The position numbers were made by a program, and so were the translations under genes. From Symsagittifera roscoffensis (lineage: Eukaryota > Xenacoelomorpha > Acoela > Convolutidae), in assembly GCF_963678635.1 (NCBI RefSeq), contig NC_087069.1, positions 15,102,660-15,166,659 of the forward strand: 64,000 nucleotides of DNA, read 5' to 3'. Positions 39,001-51,800 of this stretch are shown here, piece by piece. Under the pieces are notes generated by a model. It did not search any database. It saw only the letters and a program-made list of their open reading frames with translations, and had not been told where the DNA came from. Each line of letters opens with the position of its first letter. Position 1 is the first letter of the stretch.

Positions 39001-40070
39001 TTCAAAAGTCATCATTTGAATAGTTGCCTAGTGAGTGATCAATCAACCGCTCCTTGATTCACACTATACCATAGCCTCAATCATTAAATTGTTGAAAACC
39101 TGGCTGAAAAACAAAACAAATAAAAGGGTTCACAAAAAAATGTCTACGAAACTGCTGCTTATCTCTTTTGACTTTTCTTCATGAAAATTTTCTAAGTTCA
39201 AAAAAATAAATCGCAATTGTTGAAGATTTGCTTTAACTAAAAAACTCATTTTCGAGTTTTGTTGACAACAAATTTTTTAAAATATCTTATGGAACACTTA
39301 AATCTTAGATCTCGAGTTACTACTAAAATTTGACTTCGTTGTAACTTCACGGCCAATCTACATTCAGAGCCAAAATTATATAACGAAACACTCCCGAAAA
39401 TTTGCCTTGTTGTAACTTCTTCGCCAATTCAAAGACAGACTCAGAAGACTATCGAAGTTCAAACAAAGGAGCGGGATCAGACAGTGGCAAAAACAACCCA
39501 GATGTAACAAACTTCAAACCAATGAAAGCCCAAAACCGTGAGACATTTACTCCGTTTCCTGTACCAGAAGAATGTAAACACCTAATCGTAAGGTCAAGTA
39601 GAACCTATCGGAAAAAGACTGAAACCCTCCCTAGTGACACTATAGTACATCCATACGGGGCTAGCATCACTGAAGAGAAAAAGAACACTCTTTATCGGTG
39701 TTCTGAACAAAATTTAAAATGGGTTAATCTCCAGGGTGGGACCATCTTCGTTCTTAAAAAAAACCTACCCCCGATGAATCCCTTGACAATTTTTGGGCAC
39801 CAATAAACCAGATATGCAAAATAAACCAGATATGCTCGTTGTTTGTGAAACATCACCAATTTTAGGTAACCATGATTTTAATGTGAACATTGATGAGCTT
39901 AATAACGCAATTAACGAACATTTTGGATCAAATCATTTTTTGAGGTGCTCCATTTAAACTCGTTGACGAAAGATCTAAAAGAAATTAGTTTCTTTTATTA
40001 GGACGAAATCCACTTCAATGATAATCACGGCGCCCTATTTTACCTAAACGTCTGCGTCTGCGTACTTCTG
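36080..40070. repeat. tandem duplication of about 4.07 kb, right copy (LINE 5' pieces)
   Basis: It is a near copy of 32013-36079 with units starting near 36720 and 38870. It carries the unit-1 type esterase relic (about 37400-38010), the endonuclease start (38512-38790) and the unit-2 type esterase frame (39402-39806, then DEIHFNDNHG-like text near 40005). Confidence 0.9.
39402..39806 (+). pseudogene. LINE ORF1 esterase relic, unit 4
   Basis: This 134-codon frame is almost the same as 35426-35800, with IVRSSRTYRK in place of IVGSSRTYRK (the block I glycine replaced), YGASITEEK and LQGGTIFVL. It is part of the right 4.07-kb copy. It continues into the non-duplicated sequence after 40070. Confidence 0.6.
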
Positions 40071-40679
40071 TTTGTAGAAACTATGAAAAAATTTCCATGT
40101 GTAAAAGTATCTAATGATCATTCTCATCGTTCATCCCCGTCCCAACCTGTCTATAAAACGCTATTTCAGTTTTCTTAGCCGTAACCAGTTTACCAGTGCT
40201 TGTTTCTGATAGCGAAGGGCTAGTGATCTAGGATGTTTCAAATAGGAGAAACAAATCAACTAGTTTTGTCTGGGTTTCCAATTTTTTTTTCAAAAGATTT
40301 TTTTCAGTGCCTCTCCAGTCCACTTTTTTAACCAAAATGGTGCCTCTCTATCGCACTTTTTTAAACAATTTAGTGCATCACCTGCTCACTACGTTATATT
40401 TAAACATATTCAAAAATAAATTTTTTTCCCTATATTTTTTTACATTAATCATTACTATTCCTATTATAGCTTTTGTTTTTTAGTATCCGAATTCCAAAAC
40501 AAAATCTAACCTTCTAAAAAATTAAAACTATTTGAATTAGGTGACTTCCATCCCAATCCAGGTCCACAGATGAATTTTAGTCTCATCTCAAAAAAAATGA
40601 AAACTACAAAATCATTATAAAAGTTTTTCATCTTAATTGCAGAAGTGTAGCCAGCAGACCTGAAATAACTTCCTCCACT
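40071..40679 (+). mobile_element. remainder of LINE unit 4, cut near 40665
   Basis: It matches the inter-ORF sequence of unit 1 (GTCTAGTGATCATTC-like, GTGCCTCTCCAG) and the first residues of the endonuclease (HLNCRSVAS near 40633), then stops abruptly where the GC content rises. It is probably truncated by the neighbouring fossil. Confidence 0.55.
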
Positions 40680-43600
40680 ATGACTCGGCCATCGTGGTAT
40701 ACTGGGTCCTTATTCTCAAACCCGGCCTTCTCAAGCACGCTGTTTACATCACGCACATCACACTTCGGTGGCAAGGACCCCCTCATCTTTCTTGCTGCGT
40801 CCGTCCAGGAATTTATCTTAATCTCGCTAGAGTGAAAATAAGCAGCCGCGGAGTACCCGACAAAGAAGGGATCTCAGCCATGCATGAACACTCTTTGTTG
40901 TCGCTCCAAGACCTTTCTGGCCTGCACTGACGGCACCAGCAACACCAAGGTCATCCGCCTTACAATAGGAAAATCCGGAGAGGGGCTGACAGCACGTCCC
41001 GCTCAAGATTCACACCCAGTGATTTCCTTATCAAGTCGAAGGCCTCTGTCCAAGCCGGTATTATCAAGATCTCTCCAGCTTGCTTCTCAAGAGGCTTTAT
41101 TTTCCAGAACTTTGGGTAAACTTCACTCAGACCCTGTCGTTTTACGTCCATCCTGCATTGCAGTTGGCCACTGAAGTTCAACACTGTCAATTCAGGATTC
41201 TTGATCTTTCCAAACAACACCCTTTCGCTCACTTGAGCTCTCGAAATTTCTAATTTGCATCAATTCAATACCATCCCATCTAGAATGCTGATCAAGCTCA
41301 CTTGTATCACTGAATGTCGATACGCGGTAGTTAAGGGATCTGGAAAGTATCTGGATCACTACTCCTAGAGGATCACATCGCATTGCCAGGCATAAATCAA
41401 TCAGGGGAGGCATACTCCATTTACTTCCAGAAGTTGTTCTTTAGTTTTTGGGTCCATTTCTTTTCCCGTCACTTGTCTGTTCTGCATCAGAAGATATTTT
41501 ACAAGGAGTATTTTCAATCTCGTGGCACACTTGTAGGAGTAGGTCTCAAGACTTGGGTGATTTTAGCCATGGCCATCGGTTCCACATACTTCATCAGACG
41601 ATGAAATACGATGCGTCAGGAGGCTCAGAGTCAAGCATCCGTCGATCATCAGGGTTTCCACACCCCTAGTGAACATGAAGCCTGGGCCCATTTTGAACAA
41701 GCTTCTAAGGTATACCAGGTAAAATGCCAGCAATAAGGTGATCGAGAAGCTCAAGAGATCCTGAATGTTGTTTCAAAGATGGTCTTCCCGCAGATAAAAA
41801 CCTACCCATAAAATTTTTCACTCAGCAAGATCTTAAGAATCTCAAAATCTTATACGATTTTCTCGTTCTCAAGTCTCTTGCGACGTGATCTTTCCAGAAA
41901 TTGTTGATGGTCGTGGCATTCGTAAGGGAGACGAACGTTCCCAACGGCAACCCCTTCTTTTCTGCTTGCTTCAGCTGGTTCTGTATAAATTTCCACACTT
42001 GCTTTATCAAGGGAGGTGTTGTCCGCTTTACCTTGTCACCCGCACTTTATAGTATCGGCGTCAGATATGGCCATCTTCCTCTCTCTTGAGCTAGGCGATA
42101 CACCGCCGACTCCAGCTGCTTTGCCGCGTACATCACCTTTCTCTGGCCATGTACAGGCCCCTCCAAGCTGCTCGTGGAGCCCACAATCGTGAGCTCCATG
42201 TTCCAGAACTACAAGCTCGTCGTCAATTGGTTGACCACAAGATGGTCGTCCTTGATCTCTGGTTTGAACTTCAGTTGCCTCGTAAGATTTGAGATATCCA
42301 AGCACAACAATTCATCAAGAACTATAAAGACAACTGTAGGCTCATAAAAACTTCTCAAGGCATGAGATATATCCCACCAAGTTGACGTCACTTCCGACCT
42401 CAAGTCCTTCGGTTCTAATTCTCGACTGGAAGCAGCCATCAGCATACACAGTCCGCGGCCTTCCTCTATTAGGACTAGCACCGCGTAGACGAATTCAAGG
42501 TCACGTGGCATGCTCTTTTATACCACTTTTGTCTTCGATCCCAGCTTGAACGCCACCAAATTGTGCATCTCGTTCTTCGCGGAGAACAACGTTTGTACTA
42601 CCTCATACATTTTCTTCGGCGCGGGTTTCCCGCTCCTCAGAAGCTCTAGAAGTCCCGCTGCGTACAGTTGTTCATTCGTCCCCACGAGCAGTAGCAACTC
42701 CGGCTCACATGGGGTGTCCGACTTGATTGCTATTACCAGAGTCATCATCTGGTTCAGTTCACCCCGGGAAAATGTATACAAGAGTTTCTGGCCAGAACAT
42801 GTTCTCCAACGTTCACGCGAAGTCCAAACCCGCGACAATTTTTTTCGAGCGGCTCCAGGATCCGAACGATCATAGCAGCCAGTGCCATAGCCAACTTGGA
42901 CGCTTCAGATTTCTTTCAGTATCTTGCATCTTTAGACAATTCTGAGCCCGCGTACGCAGTATCAGGAGGCCCCATAGCCTTGGGATCTAGTAATTTCTCT
43001 ACCGCTTCCACCTGCGCTGGTATTGCCACCCTTATTGTAGCCAGGCCTGTGCGGTATTCTGGTGACTCCGCGATCGCACCTGGACACCCAGCTCCTTTAA
43101 TGGTCGTTAGTTGATTGGGCCGAAATCGACCTCCTCGGGACACCTGTCAGGTCCGCCGTTCCATGGTCCTCCCTCGAGAAAAATGGGCCTCGTGCGCCTT
43201 AAGCTAGTCCACGCTATAATGACTGTTAAGGTCTTCATGGGACAAGCTCCTGAGCCCTAGAATTTCCATCAATTCTTGCCAGCAAGCCAACTTGTTCAGG
43301 TTCAAGTCCTTTCCCTTTCTAGGTATCTGGCCTCACTCGTACCCTCCAGTGCTTCTCCTCAGGACTTGTTCTCCTTGCTCCTCCCCAACACTACGACAGA
43401 AGACACCACCGAGCTCTGCGGTGTCGATGAGTCCCTCGTGTCTTTTTCCAGTGATTTCAAGCCCGGCTGCCTGCTGCTGCTACTTGCTGAACTGTTTCTA
43501 GAATCAACTCTCCCTCACAACCTGACTTTCACCGGTCTGACTGGCAAGAAAGGAGGTCTTGGAGGTAGGCCAGAAGTAAAACGTCCAGTTTCCAGCAAAT

Positions 43601-45260
43601 CTGACTCTAGATTGTTGATATGCCTCTGAAAAACCACGCCTTTGGGTCGATCAAATGGATGCCATCGTAGGAACATCCGGACGTTAGAGAGTCCTGCATC
43701 ATGTGGGCATCATCTAACAGTCTCAATGGCAGAATACTGCCCATTTGGATCTCGAGTATTATCTCATTGATGTGACGCACCCTCTCGTTAATGTTCAATC
43801 CATTGTCATCTAGCATCATAATAAATGGCATCGTGCAAATCATCATTATCCTAAGATCCAAGTAGATCCTCACCTCCTGCAACTATCAGCTCACCTGTTC
43901 TGGCAACTGCGTCATTTTTCCCGATTCGCCTTTAGAAACATCAGACTTACCCGTCATCGGGTGACGGTATGTGTCTTCCTAACCTCTAGCATCTCCAGTG
44001 AAACCAAAATTTGAGGCATTGCCGCACCCGAGAAACTCAAGACACCTACTTGCCAGTGAGCCTTGACTCTTGTGAGAACTCTAACTAACCAGTCTCCTAT
44101 TATCAAGTGGACCGCGACCTCATGTATTCTTGGTTTTGTCAGGTAATCACCCAGGCGGCTTCGTTGAAGGCTGCCCTCCTTTCCCGCTAGGCGCTCGTCC
44201 AGTACTCCTTGTGATGTCGATGGTATCTCCCATTGACATACTTCTTATACTTCGAAATGATTGCACCCCTCACTGGTTGCTTCCTCCAGGTTACGGTTCC
44301 CTTTCCGTTGCGGGGATTTCGGGGGTTCTTGACTATAGTCTATCATGTACCTCCTTGAGACAGGAAGTTCCCGCGCTACTCTGGGTACCTCCAGTCGAAC
44401 TGGGTGTCAGTCCAGGTAATGCCACATCCACTGCCAGCGGCTTGCTTTGAGGATGGCGTGGGTTCTGGAGGGGTCCACTTCTCCAGGTCTTCGCTCATAT
44501 GCTCCTGAGCCACTCAATTGTGATTAAAGCAATCAGTCGCCTGGGTGTCTCTTCCACTTCCATCTTCGACTCCGGCCTCGGTCGAGTCATCAGAGGCTCA
44601 GTCGGCATTTTCACCTTTCGCTCCTTGTTTTTTTTTTCATTTTATTTGTACAACCTCTTTATCTGCACGATTTCTGAATTATCCGGACCCGCGCGGCAGC
44701 TCCTTCTCTAGGACGGCTTGTTCCCTATCCAGAGTGGCTTGGTCCCGTTCCCTTTGGTTCACTCCCAATTACCTCTTTTATCTGGTGGTATCTGGACATG
44801 CTTCTTCCGTTTGTTGTTATCGAAAAATCTACGTGGGCTTACTTTTCATCGGAACCCCCATTCTCGTGGTTGGCCTGGTAGAGCACCATACTCCGTGATG
44901 TTACTCAAGCCGGATTTTTTTGCCAAGTTGAATCCTCTCAAGCCCCATTATTGGGAGCAATCTGATTTGCTCTTGGTTCGAGATTCCATCAGAAGTGTAG
45001 CCCACCATCAGCACAGCTTCTATTGCGGACTCCGTGCCATCTCCTTGTGAGTCCAGCTGCAGGTGCCACGGGCATCGTTTTCCAGAAGCGATTGGCCGCG
45101 GCTGGAAATTGCAGAGTGCTCAAGGAAGTACCAAACCAGATTAGCGCTCAAGAAGTACCAATTTATATCACCACTCAAGAATTGCTAAACCAGTTTACCA
45201 CTCAAGAAGATCTGCTTCAATGCCACTTGACAACCCAGCGTGAATGGCTAGATCCCCAGT
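40680..45260 (-). mobile_element. decayed minus-strand coding tract, unidentified; probably part of a retroelement fossil
   Basis: GC content jumps here and several protein-like stretches lie on the minus strand: about 41413-40960, 42010-41822, 42511-42036, 42838-42518, 43143-42916, 43882-43607. They are broken into many pieces. I recognise no domain. They lie downstream (in minus-strand sense) of the Ty3/gypsy integrase, where env-like or extra coding sequence would be, but they could equally be a separate element. Short CTCAAGAA-type tandem repeats lie at 45118-45230. Confidence 0.45.
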
Positions 45261-45837
45261 GATTCTCTGGCTTGATCGTTTTAATTCAGTTTCGTTTGAT
45301 GATTTATCAAATTCAATCTGAAAACAAAACTGAGTTTTAGGTTCGTCAGTTCCTACCACTGGCCTTATTCCTATTCACAAACGTCCAATACCTCTTTAAA
45401 CAGTTTCGATAAAAAGATCTTTTAGTCAATCAGTCCAGTGTTCGCTCCAGTGGACGAAGCATCATACTCACGTGAAACGTTTCAAATTTTAAATTAAATT
45501 TGAAAACATGCAGCTTTTATTGCAATTTAAAGTTTTTTTTACACTGTGTACCATCCCCCATTAGCTCAAGACCCTTGTACCGACTCGAGACACAAGCCCC
45601 AACTCAAGGCTCAATCCCAACTCAAGACCCAAGCCCCAACTCGAGACTCAAGTCCCAAATCAAGACTCTTGTACCAACTCAAGGCTCAAGTCCAATTCAA
45701 GACTATCGTACCAACCCAAGAATCAGGTAATTCTCAGGTATTTTTTCTTGTATAGGTGTACTGTTATATCCGTTTCTGCGAAGACCACGTGCAAGAGAGC
45801 ATACAGCTCCCAAGGATTCAATTTACCTTTGTTCAGA
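45261..45837. repeat. non-coding gap with a CAAGACTCAAGTCC-type minisatellite
   Basis: At 45568-45725 units of about 19-20 bp (CCAACTCAAGACTCAAGTCC and variants) run in tandem. The word CAAGACTCAAGT is shared with the larger minisatellite at 53.9-54.6 kb, which could mark related element ends. I see nothing else. Confidence 0.55.
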
Positions 45838-48800
45838 TCATAAACTGGTTTCGAGATCTCTTACTTTTCTTTTAATTACAAAGTCTCCTAATCGCATCAA
45901 AGCCACTACCACGTAATCAGGGTCCTCCAAATTCTTCTCACTGATCTTCGTCGCCAAAAAGTACAGGTATTTGACTAGCACTAATGATACAGAGGGTGGG
46001 AAAGACGCTGGACCACCAAACCCCGGTCTCTTTCTGAACAAAAACTCCACATTCTGATATTCTCTCTTGAAACCCGCTTCTAGCCTGGTCTTGAAGCGCA
46101 TTTCCGCTGTTATGCAGATTGCACTGGTTCTGTCCGACAAGATGAAATTGCTGTCTGTGATCAAGATGTTCTCCGAGTATTCGTTTGGTATTTAAAGTTT
46201 GGTCTGGAAGTTTTTTCCAATAGCGGGTTCGACTTGCTCTTCTTCCACTTCCAGTCCACTGTTTTCCCTTGTCTCTCTGAGCTTCTGTATCATTAAATTT
46301 TTGGTGTGGGTAAGTTCTACCCCGAATAACCAGACAAAATTATTTATCGACGTCACCGTCGATGCTGCCGAGTCTAGGTTACTTGAGGGTTTGTCTCGTG
46401 GTCGCTCCGTAGCTATCCAGTTAAGCAAGAGGTTTCTCTTCTTAACGTATTTAGTTGCAGATAGTTCGACTTGTTGCCTGGTTTGTCTTTCTTGTCCACC
46501 TACTGGTAGATCAGTATTCTCAAGTTTGTCTGTTGTCTCTTTTCTGCTTCGCAATGTTCAAGATCCGTCTCCAGCTCTGGCAAGCTATGACCTCTTGCCA
46601 AAATGATTCATCATGATCGATAATCTGCCACTCTTGGTCCGGGACAAAATCACCTAAGCTCACCATATCTGCCCCAATCTCATCCGTTTTCTTTTTGTCG
46701 ATCCAGAAGTTGTCTCCAGATCTATTGTATATCATTCTTGATTTCTTGTGTCCGCCTTTCCTTGTTTCCATGGTTATGGGATTGTCTGGTTCCACGACTC
46801 CGCTACCTCATTCTGCTCCAGCTCATTCCAATCTTCTTTAGCAAAAGAACGTTCGTCCGAGTAGTCCTTTATCCTCTCGTTCTCAACTAGGCTTGAGATT
46901 TCGTTACCATAATTTTTCTCTCTGATACCCTTTTCGTTCACCTTGCATGCCGATCCCACTATCAAGTACTCCAGTTCTCTCATGTTTTAAGGCACACACC
47001 AATCCGCTGACGAGGGAACTCGAGTCTTCAGATTTTAATAATGAGCGGCCCTCAAGCGATATAACCTACATTACTGGTGTACTTCTGTTATCATAAATGG
47101 TCCTCTCCACTTCTTCAACAATTTCGTTGTTCCCTTTAGTGGTATGGCTTTCTGAAACACCCATACATTTTACCTCACTGTGTATGGCTTTCCTTAGAGT
47201 ATCCTTTCACCTTACTTCTTGCGTTGTCTCAATTGTGCTTGAGCTGTATAATGTCTACACAGATCATTCAATTCTTGCTGTCTCTTGATTGCCTCTCTTA
47301 CGTAAGCCTCAGGCGACGTTTTCTCTCCCTCGTGTTCTGAGTAGAATAACGTCAACGGCATCGCCCTCTCCCTGCCCCGTCAGCATCATGAAGGGACTGA
47401 TACCCTTTGTCGAGTGTTGCGTGCTGTTTTCGCGGCCATTACTTGGGGCAAGCCTGTCACAATCCGTCCTGTACCTAGAGCAGTGTCCTGTTCTGTCTTT
47501 CTACCAATCCATTCGTCTGCGGATGATAAGTCGTCGAATGTGCTTGAGCGATATAGGATCATTTTATCAATTCTTTGGGAAGATCCCCGACAAAGGCCGC
47601 CGACGCTGTTTGACATGGTACCGCTTCCGCCAATTTCGTAAGTGGAAACTTCATTTTTCTTGTGTCTTTCACCAGCAAGCATGAAAAGCACGCGTTGATC
47701 CACTTCTTGCAAGCCTTTCTCAGCACCGGACAATCAAACTTATGAAGTATTCTTTGTTGCACTTTATATATTCCCCAATGCTCCATTTGATCATGCACAT
47801 TAAGATTAATTCTGTCTGATACAACTGCAATAAAATGATGAGGTTGTATTTGTGCAGTAATTCCTCATCGTTATGATACGCTTTTCTTTCTCAGTGTGGT
47901 CTGCAAGGTTATCTCCTCAGGAAATCTCTCGATTTAAGTTTGCACCTTTTCTTTTTTCAAGATTTTTGTATCCTGGCTAACTTTCTCCATGCAAACCCAC
48001 CTTGGTGTTTCTCATTATTGTGATTTCCGGGTCATCGTTCATCTCAATCGTGTCCACGAACTTGTTGTCCGCCAGCTTCTTCAACACTCCCATCAGATCA
48101 TGTTTCACTCCTGCTCTCCCTTTCTCTACTTCATGTAGGTCATAATCTTTCGCCTTTAACGTCTACTGAACTAGTTTCGACTTTGGCAAAAACCATCGGA
48201 ATTCGCGATTGCCTCTTAAAAATTCTGGTCTTCTGGCCCTCAGCAGGTAACTTTGGGTGATCGAGCCATTTTCTGAGAGGCAAATTTGCCATAAGTCTCG
48301 TTGTCCATAAACAAAAGTCCATCATTTATTTGAGGCCTGTCACCCTTCCTCTGCTCTTGTATCTCGTAAAACTCAGTTTTCTTGCTCAAGCTATCTGCTT
48401 TCTGATGCTTGTTTCTGTTTCTGTGCTCAATTATCAAAATATAACAATCTAGACGCACTATCTATCTCTCGTTTCAACTTTGATCCATTGAGTATGTCTT
48501 CAACCAAGTCGATGATTTGTTATCTACCCGTAACTTGATTGGCTCGCTGTCCAGATGTGCTCTGTATTTCTCTCCGGAGGGAACTATTGCAAACATCTTC
48601 CGTGCCGCTGAGAATTTTGCTTCACTACGCTTATGGTCTCTAGACAGTCTTATCATTCCACTCTTGCTCTTGATGAAGTATCCCGGATATCGCGACCGTT
48701 TTATTCTCTGCAAGGACTCTTCTGCTGCGATATTCCATGTAAACTTCTTGCCTTTGTGTCTTATGATTTGTTGCATCGGGTATACTTCGTCCGCGTATCC

Positions 48801-51800
48801 TTTGATGAGTTCTCTATAGTAGTTCGCGAAGACAAGAAAGCCCAATGATCAATCTTCGGTGATGTCCAAGTCAAGACTGCCTCAACTGCGTCTGCATCTG
48901 GTCTGATGACACGTTTGTCCACAAATCTCTCGAGTTATTTTAATGGGTCCTTCAAGATTTCGCATTTCGACGGCTTGTACTTCAGACCTGCCCTTTGCAT
49001 ACATGCAAATAATTCGTCCAGGCGCTCGATGTTATCCTCAATGGTTGGCGTTGCCAACACCACGTTGTCCACGTAACACATTAACAAGTTCCCATACTTC
49101 TTTGTTACTCTTGTTAGTGCCTGTTACATCAATCTCTGAAATGTGGCTGTCGCATTCATAGGCCGAAAGGCATATTTTTCCATTGAAACAGTCCTGTCTT
49201 GTAAGCAAATCCCATTTTCTCCCGATTTTTTTTCCTAAGCGGTACCTGCCAGAAAGCTGAACCAGATCAAGAGTAGTGAAAATTTTGCATCCCCCAATTT
49301 TGAAAGACTTTTGTCTTTTTCCGTATGTGATAGGCATCCTTCACCGTGACGGAGTTCAGATATCGAAATTCACAACAGAGTCTCAGTTGGTCTCCATCCT
49401 TTTTGGCCATCACTACTTCACACGCCCACGGTGATTTGGATGGTTCTATTATGTCATACGCTAGTAATGTTTCTGCCTCTTTTCTAGATGCATTTGATTT
49501 GTTTGGGTTAAGGCGCCTCGCCCTCTCCCTGTGCAGTACCGCCGACTCCTCTTATTCTATTTCATGTTCAACAAAAATACAACAACCGATGTCCACTCTA
49601 CGTTATGTCTCGAGAAAATTTCCTGAGTCCTTTCTAACACAATCTTGATGGCTTCGAGCTGTTCGTCCGTTAATTTTCACCTTTAATGTTCAGTTTCTGT
49701 TAAAACCGGTTGCTCCATGTACAACTACTCAGGTGTGGGTCTTTTTGGAAAATTTGAACAGCTCGACAGTCCATCGTTCGTCTCTGACCAAAGGGAACTA
49801 ATAACTCCTCACATAATTTTTATTACTTCAATCTACTCAAGATACAAATTTTGTCCTTGTGATTTGGACAATCAAGAACTTTATATTTTTTTTACGTTTT
49901 CAGTCATTTCATATCTAGTTTTCACCGGCAATGCATATCGTAACTTCCTCAATATCTGGGTGGTGATTGGTGGGTGTATCATGAGTATTCAACAAGACAC
50001 TGACGCAGAGGCCACCCTTGGTGATCAAGAATGATCTTTCTTAAATAGAAGCACTTTGGCTATTTGGATTCGGTAGTACAAATACTATTATTACCACAAG
50101 GTTCATTGTAGTTCCTCATTCTCAAGCTTACTCATTCTCAAGCTTACTACAAGCTGCCCGAAGTAAAATGATCTGATTCATCTAGGTTCTCAACTAGCAA
50201 GAGACTAATCCACAGATTGCGTTGCGCCAAATTAAATGTGTGAATGAGTCTCTTGCTAGTGGAGAACCTAGATGAATCAGATTAGTTGCCCCAAACTAAA
50301 TGAACATGGCGTTGTTAAGATCTTTCGTTACATCAAAGTTCCTGATAAAATCTCTGCCCGAAGTAAAATGATCTGATTCATCTAGGTTCTCCACTAGCAA
50401 GAGACTCATCCATAGACTGCGCTGCCCCAAATTAAATGCTATGATTGGTGTTCTGCCAAATACCTTTCGCGCCCCTTTGTTTGCTGCTGGCAGCCGGATT
50501 CCGGAGTCTATCAGGTCACGTCTGTCGAATTGCATCCAGGTCCTTGTTTCAATTAGTATCACGCTCAAGACGGCTCCCGTAACTAGTAAGCCCTTCAAGG
50601 ACGTCTACCTTTAGTTTATATTCAGTACATGGGCATACACGTCCACTTCCGTGCCCAAATGCATGGTGTCCTCCTCAAGCATGGCTTATTTTCCAATTGA
50701 TCTTAGCTTGAGCTCCTCTTGGCCCACGAAGATCTGAACCACTAGGTCATCACCACAAGTGATCATCGTCTTTGTATAAATGTTGGTTCCATCTATAGTT
50801 AGCATGACCTCGTTATACCTGCTAACTACTCTTATCAATTTCCCACCGCCTCTTGTCAGTAGCGCCCTGATGGTTTTCGACGGAGTTTGAGGACTAAGAG
50901 AGCCCAAATAATCCAGATACACATCTTTTTTGCAATAGTGTTCGGTCACTTGGTTCGCTCAGGTTCCTCATCACTTCGTCACCACCTACGGTGATTATCG
51001 ACATTGTTGTCGACCCAATTTTTGTGATTTGGAACGGCTTCCATCTTCAATGTGTAGCAGTTGCTCCTGATTTTTAGAGTGTCGCTTACCTCAGGTTTTC
51101 AGGTTTGGTTCTTTCTCCTGACAATGTTTTGCCTCTTTGATGTTTTTCTGTTTCCTGTCTCAACCTCTGTTCAGTTTCGTTCGTAGCCAGATCTTGTATC
51201 ACTTTGTTGACAGCATATGCTGCGGCTTTCTGGTAATTCTTCTCCAGCGTTCTTTGGGATCCTGTTTCCATGTTTTCCTTCTCTTCAGTTACTGCTTTTA
51301 CAGATTTCATCGACAGTTCATCTATTATCAACTCCTTGTTCTGCAAGTCATTTTCTGCCTATCTTCTGCTGTTTTTATGTACAGCGCTTATTTGCGTTCG
51401 GGTGTTTCTGATTCTTCGCGGCTTTCCAAAACAGAGGGCAACATATTCTCAAGCGTACTTGCTGGCTACAGAAAAATCAACTCGCGCCAATTTTGATTAT
51501 CAAGCCACTGTAGAATTTATGCTCTTCCATCTGGTTAAGGTCGTGCTCATCTGGTGCATAACCCAGAGATTTCATCCCTTATTTTTAAAAGGTGCAATCA
51601 GGTGATGATCTGTTGATCCACAACTCTCGCACGATCTGCGCTTGTCCATATCATATCGCGTCTCAGCTTGAACCACGTCGATTTTTGCTGTTGGCTCCCC
51701 CTTGAAGGTCTTGCTCCGTCAAAATGAGTACTTCTTTGGTTTCATTAAAATGAGTTCTCCAGACTTCTGCCTCATATCCCCTGGGGTTGATGCCTTATCT

